From the NCBI RefSeq assembly GCF_000720255.1, contig NZ_JOJE01000022.1:1-64000 (forward strand): a DNA stretch of 64,000 bases, written 5' to 3'. Within the stretch, counting starts at the first letter, position 1, and the number at the start of each line of letters is the position of its first letter. The position numbers and the translations under genes were made by a program. The stretch is from Streptomyces griseus subsp. griseus (GTDB taxonomy: Bacteria > Actinomycetota > Actinomycetes > Streptomycetales > Streptomycetaceae). Below are positions 1 through 13,239 of the stretch, piece after piece. A model generated the notes under the pieces. That model was not told the origin of the DNA, ran no database searches, and was given only the letters and a program-made list of their open reading frames with translations.

Positions 1-105
1 GGGCGACTGTCCGTGGGGGCAACGGGGGTGGGGCGCCGACTGTCCGCGGGGTGACGGGGCTGCGGCGGGTGCCTGACCGTGGGTCGGTGGGGTGGGCGGT
101 GTTGG

Positions 106-477
106 TCAGGGATCGTCCGTGCCCGCGACCTTGCCGAAGTCGTGGTCGGGGAGTGGAGGTGGTGGGGCCAGATCCAGCCCGTAGTGGTGGTAGAGCTGGA
201 GTTCTTGTTCGGGGGAGAGGTGGCGGCCCACGCCGAAGTCGGGTGCGTCCTTGATGAGGGCGCGGTCGAAGGGGACGTGGAGGCTGCCCTCGATGAGTTC
301 GCTGGGTTCCAGGGGGACGAAGGCGTCCCGGGAGAAGAGGCCGGTGCGTATGGCCGCCCACTCGGGCACGCCGGTCGCGTCGTCGAGGTAGACCTCGTCG
401 ATCGTGCCGATCTTGGCGCCGTTGCGGTCGAACGCCTTGCGGCCGATCAGGTTGCGCGGATCGATGTCGGTCTGCAC
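106..477 (-). CDS. PRC-barrel domain protein
   Basis: Small protein of about 123 residues with one PRC-barrel fold near its N-terminus; the stretch from DPRNLIGRKAFDRNG to the VYLDDATG strand is characteristic. Such proteins are thought to bind partner proteins or RNA, and Streptomyces carry many small stand-alone copies of unknown role. I place the start at the GTG at 477 because a GGAGGG ribosome site sits just upstream of it; an in-frame start further out at 528 has no such site and would add a non-conserved leader. The C-terminal part is proline-rich and charged. It is transcribed away from the glycine riboswitch and gcvP, so it is unlikely to share their control. Confidence 0.8.
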   Translation of the reverse strand: MQTDIDPRNLIGRKAFDRNGAKIGTIDEVYLDDATGVPEWAAIRTGLFSRDAFVPLEPSELIEGSLHVPFDRALIKDAPDFGVGRHLSPEQELQLYHHYGLDLAPPPPLPDHDFGKVAGTDDP

Positions 478-595
478 GGGCCCTCCACTTGGTCGCAACT
501 CATCCGTAAGCACTACAAAAGAGCACATTGAGGAAGGCGGCCACTCGAAGACCCGTGCGCAGATCGCGCTGGTAGGCTGGCAACGGCTGCTGATC

Positions 596-800
596 CCGTG
601 CGGGAGAGTCCTCCAGACACCATCGGAGGCGCCGAAGGAGCAAATCCTCCCCGGAATCTCTCAGGCCCACGTACCGCACGGACGAGGTCACTCTGGAAAG
701 CAGGGCGGGTGTCGACGGCTTCCGCCCTCACCGACGGTGAAAGCCGGAGGCCTTCGGGCGATCCGGTGAAGCTCTCAGGTTGAGATGACAGAGGGGGAGG
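596..800 (+). promoter_or_regulatory. Tandem glycine riboswitch upstream of gcvP
   Basis: Two glycine-aptamer-like units lie in series. The first has the conserved GCCGAAGGAG (631-640) and CTCTCAGG (658-665) elements. The second begins at CTCTGGAAAG (691-700), has CCGACGGTGAAAGCC (731-745), CTCTCAGGT (772-780) and the closing GACAGAGGG (787-795). This arrangement is the known glycine riboswitch architecture that turns on glycine-cleavage genes when glycine is high. It ends about 60 bases before the gcvP start codon, so it probably controls gcvP by read-through or ribosome access. The conserved blocks are seen directly; the switch direction is family knowledge. Confidence 0.9.
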
Positions 801-862
801 CCGTCCGGGTACCCGTGCAGTGGTGCCCCTCGAAGGTCGCGTCAGACCAGGAGGCCTCCGCA

Positions 863-3748
<2,886 letters not shown>

Positions 3749-3759
3749 GTGACGGCTCT

Positions 3760-3807
3760 GGGCTCCCCGCTCCGGTTCCGGTTTTCCGGGGCCGGGCCGG
3801 GGAGCCC
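3760..3807. terminator. Bidirectional hairpin terminator
   Basis: GGGCTCCCCG (3760-3769) can pair perfectly with CGGGGAGCCC (3798-3807). It sits between the stop of gcvP and the stop of the convergent molbindin gene. There is no T-tract, as is usual in Streptomyces. Confidence 0.6.
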
Positions 3808-3815
3808 TCGGTGTG

Positions 3816-4241
3816 TCAGGGGGTGGCGAGGGCGACGTCGGTCGACTTGATCAGGGCGACCACGGAGGCGCCCGGGGTGAGGGCGAGGTCCGAAGCGGCG
3901 TCCGCGGTGATGACGGCGGTCAGCGCACCGTTGTCGACGGACACCTTGACCGAGGCCATCGCGGCACCGACGGTGATGTCGCCGACCGTGCCCTGGAGCT
4001 GGTTGCGGATGGACAGGCCCTCGACCGTGCCGGTGACGAGGGAGACGTCCGTGGACTTCACCAGGGCCCGGACGGTACAGCCGGTGGCGAGGCCGAGTTC
4101 GGAGACGGCTTCCCGGGTGATCGCCGCCGTGAGCGGCTGACCGCCGCTGAGGCGGACAATGACGGTGGCCATCACCTCGCCGGGGATGATGGCGGTGATG
4201 GTGCCGGGGAGCTGGTTGCGGATGCTCATCGTCATGAGCAT
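3816..4241 (-). CDS. Tandem Mop/TOBE (molbindin) protein
   Basis: About 141 residues made of two repeats of the Mop/TOBE fold. Each repeat begins MSIRNQLPGT or LSIRNQLQGT and ends in VxALxKSTDV, so the protein is a near-perfect internal duplication. Molbindins bind molybdate or tungstate and buffer it in the cytoplasm. The start is uncertain: ATG codons at 4241, 4235 and 4229 are in frame, none with a good ribosome site. The 4229 start would begin exactly at the first repeat. It lies just downstream of another TOBE gene on the same strand, 49 bases away, and the pair is probably one unit for molybdate sensing. Confidence 0.85.
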   Translation of the reverse strand: MLMTMSIRNQLPGTITAIIPGEVMATVIVRLSGGQPLTAAITREAVSELGLATGCTVRALVKSTDVSLVTGTVEGLSIRNQLQGTVGDITVGAAMASVKVSVDNGALTAVITADAASDLALTPGASVVALIKSTDVALATP

Positions 4242-4290
4242 CAAAGTAGGGCTTTCGACGCGTTGCGCCCGGTATGAGGGCCGTGGCCGT

Positions 4291-4686
4291 TCAGGTGCGG
4301 TCGATGTGTACGTTCGTCGACTTGACGCGGGCCGTCGCCTCCATGCCGACCTCCAGGCCCAGTTCCTCGACGGCCTCGCGGGTCAGCAGGGAGACCAGAC
4401 GGTGGGGGCCGGCCTGGATCTCCACCTGGGCGGCGACATCGCCCAGCTTGATCGCGGTGACGATGCCCGGAAAGGCGTTGCGGACCGAGGTGTACGAGGT
4501 GCCCTCCTCGGTGCTGCCGGCCTTGGCCAGTTCGACGGAGAAGGCGGCGAGGTCCTTGCCTTCGATGAGCCGTCGCCCGGTCTCGTCGCGGTGGGTCGCC
4601 ACCCGGCCGGCGTCCGCCCAGCGTCGCGCGGTGTCGGGGCTCACGCCGAGCAGCCGTGCCGCCTGGCCGATCGTGTAGGACTGCAT
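4291..4686 (-). CDS. Helix-turn-helix protein with C-terminal molybdate-binding TOBE domain
   Basis: 131 residues. The N-terminal 55 residues are a MerR/excisionase-type helix-turn-helix (MQSYTIGQAARLLGVS followed by the DTARRWADAGRV recognition helix). The C-terminal 65 residues are a single Mop/TOBE domain (SVRNAFPGIVTAIKLGD onward, ending VKSTNVHIDRT). This is the architecture of small molybdopterin/molybdate-responsive DNA-binding proteins. It probably controls itself and the adjacent molbindin. No modABC transporter genes are in the window, so the regulated targets may lie elsewhere. Confidence 0.85.
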   Translation of the reverse strand: MQSYTIGQAARLLGVSPDTARRWADAGRVATHRDETGRRLIEGKDLAAFSVELAKAGSTEEGTSYTSVRNAFPGIVTAIKLGDVAAQVEIQAGPHRLVSLLTREAVEELGLEVGMEATARVKSTNVHIDRT

Positions 4687-4751
4687 ACGGTCACGATAGG
4701 GCCGGTGGCCGGGAACGCCGGACGGGGGTTGGCCGTTGGGTGTAACGCGAT

Positions 4752-4925
4752 ATGGCTTTAGTGGGGAACGGCCGGCGGCGTGTGATCGGGGTGATGGGGA
4801 GGTCGGCGGAGATTGCGCCTGCGGTCGAGGCGGCCGGGTTGCGGGTCTCGCACGCGGACCGGGACAACACCGTGGACGTGCTGAGCGCTGCCGCGGCGGA
4901 CAGTCGGCTGAGCCTGGAAGAGATG
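4752..4925 (+). pseudogene. Remnant of a DUF1707-type membrane-associated protein
   Basis: Reading from 4752, the translation reaches LRVSHADRDNTVDVLSAAAA and then DSRLSLEEM. This matches the usual start of DUF1707 proteins (R.SDADRE..V..L..A.AEGRLTLEE.). After this the frame loses all similarity and runs into the 3' end of the convergent permease gene, so the rest of the domain and the downstream membrane part are missing. A TTA codon also lies near its start. I read it as a truncated leftover; the similarity is seen directly, the deletion is inferred. Confidence 0.5.
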
Positions 4926-4944
4926 CCCGGCACTGCCCCCGCGC

Positions 4945-6900
4945 TCAGCCCGTGTGGACGCGTGGTCTGCGGGTGCGGTCCGGCTCTGCCTCGCGGAGGA
5001 CCTCGCGGGTGACCGGGGCCACCTCGCCCTGGCCGAAGAGGAAGAAGCGGAGGAAGTTGGCGAAGGGGTTGCCCTCGGTCCACTCGAAGTAGATGTGCGG
5101 GGTGCAGCCGGTCGTGTCGCGGACGTGCAGGAGGAGGGCGGCCAGGGCGTTGGGGATGGAGGAGGACTCCAGGGTCAGGACGCGGTAGCGGTTGTGCAGG
5201 ACCTCGCCGCGTACGGTGAGGCTCGCCTCGAATTCGGAGGGATCGGTGACGGTCACCTCCGCGAAGACGAAGTCCTCCTGGCCGGGGACGTCGTTGTCGG
5301 TGCGGATCTGCTCGATCTTGTCGCGGTACTCGGCCTTGTCCCGGCGGTCGGGTTCGTTGGCGATGAAACGGATCTTGCGGCTGGCCATGTCCCGGATGAA
5401 GCGCTCCGCCATGGGGTCGAGCGTCACGCTGGTCACGCGGAGTTCGAAGGCGCGGGCCAGCCGGGAGAGGAGGGAGACGAGGATGATGCCGGCGATGAAG
5501 CAGGCGCCGATCTTCACACCGTCGGGGCGCTCGATGACGTTCACCACGGTCGTGTAGAGGAACACCGCCGAGATCACGGCGAAGGCGATGGTCCACTTGC
5601 GCTGGCCGGCCTTGTGGGCGGCGATGGTCACCGCGATCGCCGCGGAGCTGATGAGGACCAGGACGCCGGTGGCGTAGGCGCCGCCCTGGGCGTCGACGTC
5701 GGCGTCGAAGATCCAGGTGACAAGGAAGGCGACCAGGATGAAGACGATCACCATGGGACGCACCGCGCGGGCCCAGTGCGGGGCCATGCCGTAGCGGGGG
5801 AGGTAGCGGGGCATCAGGTTGAGCAGTCCGGCCATCGCGGAGGCGCCGGCGAACCACAGGATCGCGATGGTCGAGATGTCGTAGACCGTGCCGAAGGCGT
5901 TGCCCAGGTAGTTGTGGGCGAGGTAGGCGAGGGCGCGGCCGTTGGCCTGGCCGCCCGGCTCGAATTCCTTCTCCGGGATGAGCAGGGTGGTGATGAAGCT
6001 GGTGGCGATCAGGAAGGCGCTCATGATGAGGGCGGCGGTGGTGAGCAGCTTCTTGGTGTCCCGTATGCGGCCCTTGGGTTGCTCCTCCGTGTCGCCCGGG
6101 TCGCCCTTGACGTGCGGCATGACCGCGACGCCGGTCTCGAAGCCGGACAGGCCCAGGGCGAGCTTGGGGAAGACGATCAGAGCCATGCCGACCATGACGA
6201 AGATGTTGCCGTGCTCGGCGGTCAGGGCGCTGGACCAGTCGGTGATCACATGGCCCGCGGTGACGACGTGCCACATGCCGACGATCACCACGACCACGTT
6301 CAGCGCGAGGTAGATGCCGACCAGGGCGACGGCCACGCCTATCGCCTCCAGGAAGCCCTTGAGGAAGACCGCGCCGAGCAGGGCCACCAGGAGGAGCGTG
6401 ATCAGCAACTGCTTGTCGTGCAGGGTGCTGTTCAGATGGGGGTTCTCGACGAGGTGGGTGGAGGCGTCCGCCGCCGAGAGCGTGATGGTGATCAGGAAGT
6501 CGGTGGCCGCGAAGCCGAGCAGGGTCAGGACGAACAGCTTGCCCTTCCAGAAGGACAGGAGCCGTTCCAGCATCGCGATCGAGCCCTCTCCGTGCGGGCT
6601 CTCCTCGGCCACCCGTCGGTAGACCGGCAGGGCGCCGGCCAGGGTGACGATCACCAGGACGATGGTCGCGATGGGTGACAGCAGGCCCGCCGCGAGGGCT
6701 GCGATGCCGGGCTGGTAGCCGAGGGTGGAGAAGTAGTCGACGCCGGTCAGGCACATCACCCGGTACCAGCGCTGGCCCTTGTGCGGGGGCTCCGGTTCGG
6801 CGTGCGGTCCGGTGTGGCCACCGGCCTTGCCCATGTCGGACAGGCCCTCCAGCATCCAGGCGCGCAGGCGACTGGGCGCGGGGTGTTCGGTCGTGGCCAT
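4945..6900 (-). CDS. APC-superfamily amino acid permease
   Basis: 651 residues. After a short hydrophilic N-terminus the chain contains about 12 hydrophobic helices, beginning with [20 protein letters not shown], the typical first-helix signature of APC permeases. A soluble tail of roughly 170 residues follows the last helix (from about [14 protein letters not shown]), which is longer than in basic amino acid permeases and may be regulatory. The substrate cannot be told from sequence. The gene stands alone; its start ATG at 6900 faces a 660-base intergenic region. Confidence 0.85.
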   Translation of the reverse strand: MATTEHPAPSRLRAWMLEGLSDMGKAGGHTGPHAEPEPPHKGQRWYRVMCLTGVDYFSTLGYQPGIAALAAGLLSPIATIVLVIVTLAGALPVYRRVAEESPHGEGSIAMLERLLSFWKGKLFVLTLLGFAATDFLITITLSAADASTHLVENPHLNSTLHDKQLLITLLLVALLGAVFLKGFLEAIGVAVALVGIYLALNVVVVIVGMWHVVTAGHVITDWSSALTAEHGNIFVMVGMALIVFPKLALGLSGFETGVAVMPHVKGDPGDTEEQPKGRIRDTKKLLTTAALIMSAFLIATSFITTLLIPEKEFEPGGQANGRALAYLAHNYLGNAFGTVYDISTIAILWFAGASAMAGLLNLMPRYLPRYGMAPHWARAVRPMVIVFILVAFLVTWIFDADVDAQGGAYATGVLVLISSAAIAVTIAAHKAGQRKWTIAFAVISAVFLYTTVVNVIERPDGVKIGACFIAGIILVSLLSRLARAFELRVTSVTLDPMAERFIRDMASRKIRFIANEPDRRDKAEYRDKIEQIRTDNDVPGQEDFVFAEVTVTDPSEFEASLTVRGEVLHNRYRVLTLESSSIPNALAALLLHVRDTTGCTPHIYFEWTEGNPFANFLRFFLFGQGEVAPVTREVLREAEPDRTRRPRVHTG

Positions 6901-7471
6901 CGGCGTGCTCCTGAAGTGCGGCTCTGCGTGCGGTTTCGGCCATCACGCGGACGGCGGCACCAGCGTAAGCAGAGAGTGACGCCTGGGCCTACGGATCATG
7001 AGAGGCCTACGCGTCAAGCTTCCGTTAAGACTGGCCGCATGGGCGAGGCCCGCGCACCAATGCGGGTGATCACGGGGCGGGCCGAGGGTGTGGGGGCCGT
7101 ATGCGGGGTGAGACGGCCGCTGGGGCTGTTGCGCCTGCGCCCTGTCACGTGCGGTGACGGCGGGTCGTCCTGGCGGCCGCTCCGTAATGTTCGTCGGCGA
7201 ATGCGAATGTTTCGGACTCGGGCGGGAGGACTTCTTGACGCCGACCGGGTGGGCGGACGGCCAGCTCGGGCGTGACCGACGTCGAGCGGCACCCGACGCT
7301 GCGGGTGGCCCGCCCCCCCGGGCGAACCGGAGGCGAGCTGCGAAGGACATCGGCAGATGCGTTCCGATGGACTCCGTTTGCTGGTTCGCAGCGCACCCCT
7401 TCGGCCCCAACTGTGATCCGCGTCCCGACAGTTCGCGGAGTGCTGTCGGCGGATTCACCGTGTCCGAGGGG
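6901..7471. other. Intergenic region between divergent permease and sugar operon
   Basis: About 570 bases with no convincing gene. The open frames here show no third-position GC bias in any single frame and no family resemblance. It must carry the promoter of the permease gene on the minus strand, which I could not place. Confidence 0.5.
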
Positions 7472-7543
7472 TTGCCACCCGTCGGAGGCTGTCCTTAGGG
7501 TGCGGCAGCAACGAAGCTTTCAGGATCAACTCCGAAACTTTCG
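7472..7543 (+). promoter_or_regulatory. Likely promoter and LacI-type operators of the sugar/xylan operon
   Basis: TTGCCA (7472-7477) and TAGGGT (7496-7501), 18 bases apart, form a plausible housekeeping promoter. Directly downstream are GAAGCTTTC (7513-7521) and the symmetric CGAAACTTTCG (7533-7543). A very similar CGAAACTTCC half-site lies just before the LacI-type gene at 13064-13073. The match between these two places suggests that the LacI protein represses both the operon and itself. This is inference from sequence symmetry and position. Confidence 0.45.
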
Positions 7544-7560
7544 CACACCCTGAGGAGCGC

Positions 7561-8856
7561 ATGATGGGCGAGCCGGCACTGTCCCGCCGCGGTTTCCTGG
7601 CGGCATCCGCCGCGGCCGGTCTGAGCATCACGGCACTGAGCGGCTGCGGCGGCGGCTCGGACGGGGGGTCGTCGGGGACGACCACCCTGGAGTGGTGGCA
7701 CATCATGACCACCGAACCCGCCAAAGGCGTCTGGGCCTCTCTGGCCCGCCAGTTCGAGTCACAGAACCCCAAGGTGAAGATAAAGATCGTCGCCCTGGAG
7801 AACGAGGCGTACAAGTCGAAGATGACCGCGCTGACCGCCTCCGGGAAGCTGCCGGACATCTTCCACACCTGGGGCGGCGGTGTCCTCAAGCAACAGGCCG
7901 ACGCGGGCCTCGTCGAGGACCTCACCGACCGGACCAAGGACTGGGCGGGCACCCTGCTGCCGGTCGCCAAGGAGCCGTACCTGCTCGACGAGAAGGTCTA
8001 CGGCATCCCGGACGACATCGGCATGGTCGGCTTCTGGTACAACAAGGCGCTCTTCAAGAAGGCCGGGATCGCCGCGCCCCCGACCACCTGGTCCGGCTTC
8101 CTCGACGCCGTACGGGCCCTGAAGTCCGCCGGGGTCGCGCCCATCGCCCTCGCCGGCAAGGAGAAGTGGCCCGGCATGTACTACTGGGCGTACCTGGCGA
8201 TGCGCACCGCGGGGATCGACGCCCTCCAGAAGGCCGCCGACTCCAAGGACTTCACCGGAGCCGGGTTCGTGGAGGCCGGTGAGCACCTCAAGGAGCTCGT
8301 CGCGCTCCAGCCGTTCCAGAAGGGGTTCCTCGGCGCCGCCTACTCCGGGCCCACCGGGCAGAGCGCCGCCGTCGGCAACGGCAAGGCCGCCATGGAGCTG
8401 ATGGGTCAGTGGGCGCCCACGGTGGAGCGGACCGAGGGCAAGGGCCTCGGCGCCAACCTCGGCTTCTTCCCGTTCCCCACGGTCGAGGGCGGAAAAGGAG
8501 CGCTCACCGAGGTGTTCGGCGGAGGCGGAGGGCTCGCGCTGCGCCAGGGCGCCCCGCAGGCGGCCGTCGACTTCCTGAAGTTCTTCGCCTCGGCCGGCAC
8601 GAACCGCGAACTGGTGAAGAAGACCGGCACACTGCCCGTGGTCACGGCGGCCGAGGACGCGCTCACCGACCCCAACCTGAAGGCCGTCCAGGCGCAGTTG
8701 AAGGCCACCACCGGCTTCCAGCTCTACCTCGACCAGGCCTACGCGCCCGCCGTCGGCCAGGAGGTCAACGACAGCGTCGCCGGGCTCGTCGCCGGCTCCA
8801 AGTCGCCCGAGCAGGTCGCGCAGTCGATCACCAAGGTCGCGAAGGAAGAGCAGTAG
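7561..8856 (+). CDS. Sugar ABC transporter substrate-binding lipoprotein
   Basis: 431 residues, family 1 extracellular solute-binding protein. The N-terminus has a twin-arginine-like SRRGFLAAS, a hydrophobic stretch and a lipobox ALSGC with the lipidated cysteine at residue 29, so the mature protein is anchored outside the membrane. TTLEWWHIMTTEPAKG is a typical first strand of the sugar-binding fold. A GAGGAG ribosome site precedes the ATG at 7561; the next codon (7564) could also be used. It is the first gene of an operon with two permeases and a secreted xylanase, which suggests a xylo-oligosaccharide ligand. Confidence 0.93.
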   Translation: MMGEPALSRRGFLAASAAAGLSITALSGCGGGSDGGSSGTTTLEWWHIMTTEPAKGVWASLARQFESQNPKVKIKIVALENEAYKSKMTALTASGKLPDIFHTWGGGVLKQQADAGLVEDLTDRTKDWAGTLLPVAKEPYLLDEKVYGIPDDIGMVGFWYNKALFKKAGIAAPPTTWSGFLDAVRALKSAGVAPIALAGKEKWPGMYYWAYLAMRTAGIDALQKAADSKDFTGAGFVEAGEHLKELVALQPFQKGFLGAAYSGPTGQSAAVGNGKAAMELMGQWAPTVERTEGKGLGANLGFFPFPTVEGGKGALTEVFGGGGGLALRQGAPQAAVDFLKFFASAGTNRELVKKTGTLPVVTAAEDALTDPNLKAVQAQLKATTGFQLYLDQAYAPAVGQEVNDSVAGLVAGSKSPEQVAQSITKVAKEEQ

Positions 8857-8862
8857 GCCGCG

Positions 8863-9861
8863 ATGACTTCCACCTTCCTGCCGGACAAGCGCTCCGGCCC
8901 CGACACCGCGCCCCCGGCCCCGGCCGGCGGGCCGGCGCCGGGGCGCGCACGGCGGCGCGTGCTGCACTGGCTCACCGCGGTGTCCTTCCAGGTGCCCGCG
9001 CTCGCGCTGTTCGGACTGCTGGTCCTGCTGCCGATGCTCTTCGCGCTCTACGCCTCCTTCTTCCGGTGGGGCGGCTTCGGCATGCCCTCCGACTCCATCG
9101 GCGCGGACAACTTCACCCGGCTCTTCGACGACCCGGTCTTCCTCGGTGACCTGTGGCGCTGCCTCGTCCTGGTGGTGTTCTCACTCGCGCTGCAACTGCC
9201 GTTCGCGCTCGCCATGGCCGTGCTGCTCAACCAGCGGCTGCGCGGCCGGGCCTTCTACCGGATGCTGTTCTTCGCGCCGTACATCCTGTCCGAGGTGATC
9301 ACCGGCATCCTCTTCTCGATGATCTTCGCGCCGGACGACGGACTCGCCGACCACGTCCTGGGCGGCGTAGGCCTGGACGGGATCGGCGGGGAGTGGTTCT
9401 CCGACCCCTCCACCGTCATGGCCACGGTCTTCCTGGTCATGATGTGGAAGTACTTCGGCTTCCACATGATGCTCTACCTGGCCGGACTGCAGTCCATCCC
9501 GGCCGAGTTGACCGAGGCCGCGATCGTCGACGGCGCCGGACCCTGGCAGCGCTTCCGCAACGTCACCCTGCCACTGCTCGCGCCCACGCTCCGCATCAGC
9601 GTCTTCCTGTCCGTGATCGGCTCGATCCAGCTCTTCGACCTGGTGTGGGTGATCACCGCGGGCGGCCCCGATCACCACTCCGAGACCATGGCCATCACGA
9701 TGTTCCAGTACGGCTTCAAGCGCTACCAGGTCGGCTACGCCAGCGCGATCAGCGTGGTCATCTTCGGCATCAGCCTCGTGTTCGCCCTCGCCTACCAGCG
9801 GTTCGTGCTCCGCCGCGACCTCGAAGGGGCCACCACGACCATGCGGGGAGGCGGACAGTGA
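8863..9861 (+). CDS. Sugar ABC transporter permease (MalF-like)
   Basis: 332 residues with six predicted membrane helices. The EAA loop that docks the ATPase is visible as TEAAIVDGAGPWQRFRNVTLP. The N-terminal 45 residues are hydrophilic and proline-rich. It starts six bases after the stop of the binding protein and overlaps the next permease by four bases (GTGA), so the three are translationally coupled. No ATP-binding subunit is encoded here. Streptomyces sugar importers commonly share the MsiK ATPase from elsewhere in the genome. Confidence 0.93.
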   Translation: MTSTFLPDKRSGPDTAPPAPAGGPAPGRARRRVLHWLTAVSFQVPALALFGLLVLLPMLFALYASFFRWGGFGMPSDSIGADNFTRLFDDPVFLGDLWRCLVLVVFSLALQLPFALAMAVLLNQRLRGRAFYRMLFFAPYILSEVITGILFSMIFAPDDGLADHVLGGVGLDGIGGEWFSDPSTVMATVFLVMMWKYFGFHMMLYLAGLQSIPAELTEAAIVDGAGPWQRFRNVTLPLLAPTLRISVFLSVIGSIQLFDLVWVITAGGPDHHSETMAITMFQYGFKRYQVGYASAISVVIFGISLVFALAYQRFVLRRDLEGATTTMRGGGQ

Positions 9862-10694
9862 CGATCGGTCAGAAGCGCCGGGGCAGGAGTCTGCCACTGC
9901 ATGTCGTCCTCGTCGCCGTCGGCGCGGTGATGGGCGTACCGCTGCTGTACGCGGTGTTCTCCGGGTTCAAGTCCACCGACCAGCTCTCCCGCAACCCGAT
10001 CGGGCTGCCCGACCCTTGGGTGAGCTCGAACTACACCGGCATCCTCGGTTCGGGCGACTTCTGGCGGATGCTCGGCAACAGCACGCTGATCGCGGTGGGT
10101 ACGACCGTGCTGGTCGTCGCCGTGTCGGCGCTCGCGGCGTTCTCCTTCGCCCGGTTCGCCTTCCGCGGACGGGAGGCGCTGTTCACCCTGTTCACGATGG
10201 GGCTGATGTTCCCCTTCGCGGTGGCGGTCCTGCCGCTGTTCCTGCTGCTGCGCTCGATGGACCTGCTCGACAACCCGCTCGGGGTGATCCTGCCGCAGGC
10301 CGCGTTCGGGCTGCCCATGACGATCGTGATCCTTCGCGGCTTCTTCCGGGAGATCCCGGCCGAACTGGAGGAGGCGGCCACGCTGGACGGCTGCGGCCCG
10401 TTCGGTTTCTTCTGGCGGATCCTGCTGCCCATGGCCCGCCCCGCGCTCGGCACGGTGTCGGTGCTCGCGGTGGTCGGCAGCTGGAACAATTTCTTGCTGC
10501 CGCTGCTCGTGTTCAGTCAGCCCGACTGGTGGACCATTCCGGTCGGCGTCCAGCAGTTCCAGGGCCAGTACTCCTCGGACACCGCACGGGTCTTCGCCTA
10601 CCTGGTCCTCGCCATGGTCCCCGCCCTCGCCTTCTACTCGGTCGCCGAGCGTCAGCTCGTCGGCGGCCTCACCGCCGGCGCCACCAAGGGATGA
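9858..10694 (+). CDS. Sugar ABC transporter permease (MalG-like)
   Basis: 278 residues. The start is GTG 9858, overlapping the previous stop by four bases and preceded by GGGGAGG (9845-9851). Longer in-frame extensions upstream lie inside the preceding gene and are not real. The EAA motif is LEEAATLDGCGPFGFFWRILLP. It forms the second half of the heterodimeric membrane channel with the preceding gene product and presumably imports the sugar captured by the lipoprotein. Confidence 0.93.
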   Translation: MTIGQKRRGRSLPLHVVLVAVGAVMGVPLLYAVFSGFKSTDQLSRNPIGLPDPWVSSNYTGILGSGDFWRMLGNSTLIAVGTTVLVVAVSALAAFSFARFAFRGREALFTLFTMGLMFPFAVAVLPLFLLLRSMDLLDNPLGVILPQAAFGLPMTIVILRGFFREIPAELEEAATLDGCGPFGFFWRILLPMARPALGTVSVLAVVGSWNNFLLPLLVFSQPDWWTIPVGVQQFQGQYSSDTARVFAYLVLAMVPALAFYSVAERQLVGGLTAGATKG

Positions 10695-10713
10695 CCCGCG
10701 CCCGCGGACGTAA

Positions 10714-11816
<1,103 letters not shown>

Positions 11817-11817
<1 letters not shown>

Positions 11818-11980
11818 GGGGTCCTTTCACTATGAGCGCCCGATGAGGTCGCGTGGTCCGGCGCCGTGCATCGCAAGACGCCGGAGGGCCCTTGTAGCGG
11901 AGCTACCAGGGCTCTTCGGCAACGCGGCGAGGTGCGGTGCCAGGCCGCGCGACCCGGGCGGGCATAGTGAAAGGGCCCCT
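11817..11980. repeat. Long imperfect inverted repeat between convergent genes
   Basis: An approximately 164-base nearly continuous hairpin centred at 11900. The outer arms AGGGGTCCTTTCACTATG (11817-11834) and CATAGTGAAAGGGCCCCT (11963-11980) match with one mismatch. The inner arms GTAGC (11894-11898) and GCTAC (11902-11906) enclose a three-base loop, and GGCCCTTGTAG also pairs with CTACCAGGGCT. The stop codons of the xylanase and of the LacI gene lie at its two ends. It can act as a terminator in both directions, but it is far longer than a normal terminator and resembles a dispersed palindromic element. Confidence 0.75.
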
Positions 11981-13031
11981 AACTCTGAGAACGTGGTGCG
12001 GCGGTGCTGGAGCGGATCACCAGTTCTGTGCCCAACTCGACCCGGGGCGAGTCCGGTTGCTCGTCCCGGGCCAGGCGCAGCACGGTGCGGACGGCGAGTT
12101 TGCCCATGTCGGCGAGGGGCTGGCGGACGGTGGTCAGGGGCGGGGCGGACCAGCGGACCTCCGGGAGGTCGTCGAAGCCCAGCACGCTCATGTCCTCGGG
12201 CACCCGGAGCCCCCGTCGGCGCAGCGCCTCGATCGCGCCGAGCGCCATCTGGTCGCTGGCCGCGAACACCGCGGTCGGCGGCTCGGGCAGGTCGAGGAGG
12301 GTGTTGCAGCCGGTGAAGCCGGACTCCGGATGGAAGTCACCGGGTACGACGAGCGATTCGTCGAGCGCGATGCCGGCGGCCTCCAGGGCGGCGCGGTAGC
12401 CGTCGAAGCGGGCCCGGGAGCACAGCAGCCGGGACGGTCCGGCGATCAGCCCGATCCTGCGGTGGCCGAGGGACAGCAGGTGCTCGGTGGCGGCCAGTCC
12501 GCCCGACCAGTTCGCGGCGCCGATGGTCGGGGTGTCCAGGTCGGGTGAGCCCGTGGGGTCGACGACCACCAGCGGTACTCCCAGGATGCGCAACTGCTCG
12601 TGCAGCACGGGGCCCAGGTCGGACGTGACCAGGATGACGCCGTCGGATGCGCGGGCGCGCAGGTTGCGCATCCACTCACGGGCGTCGCCGGAGCGGCCGT
12701 GGATCGCCGACACCACCGTGCCCACACCTGCCGCGTGGGCGACCTCCTCGACCCCGCGGATGATCTCCACCGCCCAGGGGCTGTCGAGGTCGTTGAAGAC
12801 CAGGTCGAGCAGGGCTGCGTGGGAGGCGGCGGCCTGGGGGCGCTTGCGGTAGCCGTGCCGGCGCAGCAGGTCTTCGACCCGGGCCCGGGTCTGCGGCGAG
12901 ACGTCCGACCGGCCGTTGACCACCCGGGACACGGTGGGCACGGAAACCCCGGCCTGCCGGGCGATCTCCGTGATCGTGACCTTGCCCCGCGCCTTGGACG
13001 CCGTCTCGGCGCCGGCCTCGCGCGCTGCCAA
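11979..13031 (-). CDS. LacI-family transcriptional regulator
   Basis: About 350 residues. The N-terminal helix-turn-helix reads TITEIARQAGVSVPTVSRVVNG, followed by the hinge and a periplasmic-binding-type sugar domain (ending VRQPLADMGKLAVR and the ELVIRSST strand). I favour the TTG start at 13031 because GGAGG lies eight bases upstream; a GTG at 13040 is possible, and longer forms reach into the promoter. It is convergent with the xylanase operon and probably represses it until a xylan-derived sugar binds. A CGAAACTTCC element upstream of its start resembles the operator of the sugar operon. Confidence 0.9.
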   Translation of the reverse strand: MAAREAGAETASKARGKVTITEIARQAGVSVPTVSRVVNGRSDVSPQTRARVEDLLRRHGYRKRPQAAASHAALLDLVFNDLDSPWAVEIIRGVEEVAHAAGVGTVVSAIHGRSGDAREWMRNLRARASDGVILVTSDLGPVLHEQLRILGVPLVVVDPTGSPDLDTPTIGAANWSGGLAATEHLLSLGHRRIGLIAGPSRLLCSRARFDGYRAALEAAGIALDESLVVPGDFHPESGFTGCNTLLDLPEPPTAVFAASDQMALGAIEALRRRGLRVPEDMSVLGFDDLPEVRWSAPPLTTVRQPLADMGKLAVRTVLRLARDEQPDSPRVELGTELVIRSSTAAPRSQS

Positions 13032-13239
13032 TACCCCCACCTCCGTCGTTCCGGACGCGTTCTCGAAACTTCCAGGAGTCTTCCGGAAAACGGGGGGCCG
13101 TGGGAAGTCGTAGCGGGTACGGAGTCGTGGAACCACGGTGCGTGACCGGCGCCGGACATGCGTCGGGGCCGGTTCGCGGTACAGGTCTGCGGCCGGCCCC
13201 TCATGTCTCGGGTGAGGCGTGCTGCCCCGCCCGGTGTGC

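Noticed and set aside
1..105. Direct repeat CGACTGTCCG at 4 and 37
   Set aside because: Two ten-base copies at the very edge of the window are too little to interpret.
4954..6678. Plus-strand open frame of over 500 codons opposite the APC permease
   Set aside because: Its product is aspartate/glycine/histidine-rich and low in complexity, while the minus strand gives a clean 12-helix permease.
7154..7498. Possible gene upstream of the sugar operon
   Set aside because: No ribosome site, no family resemblance, and it overlaps the predicted promoter.
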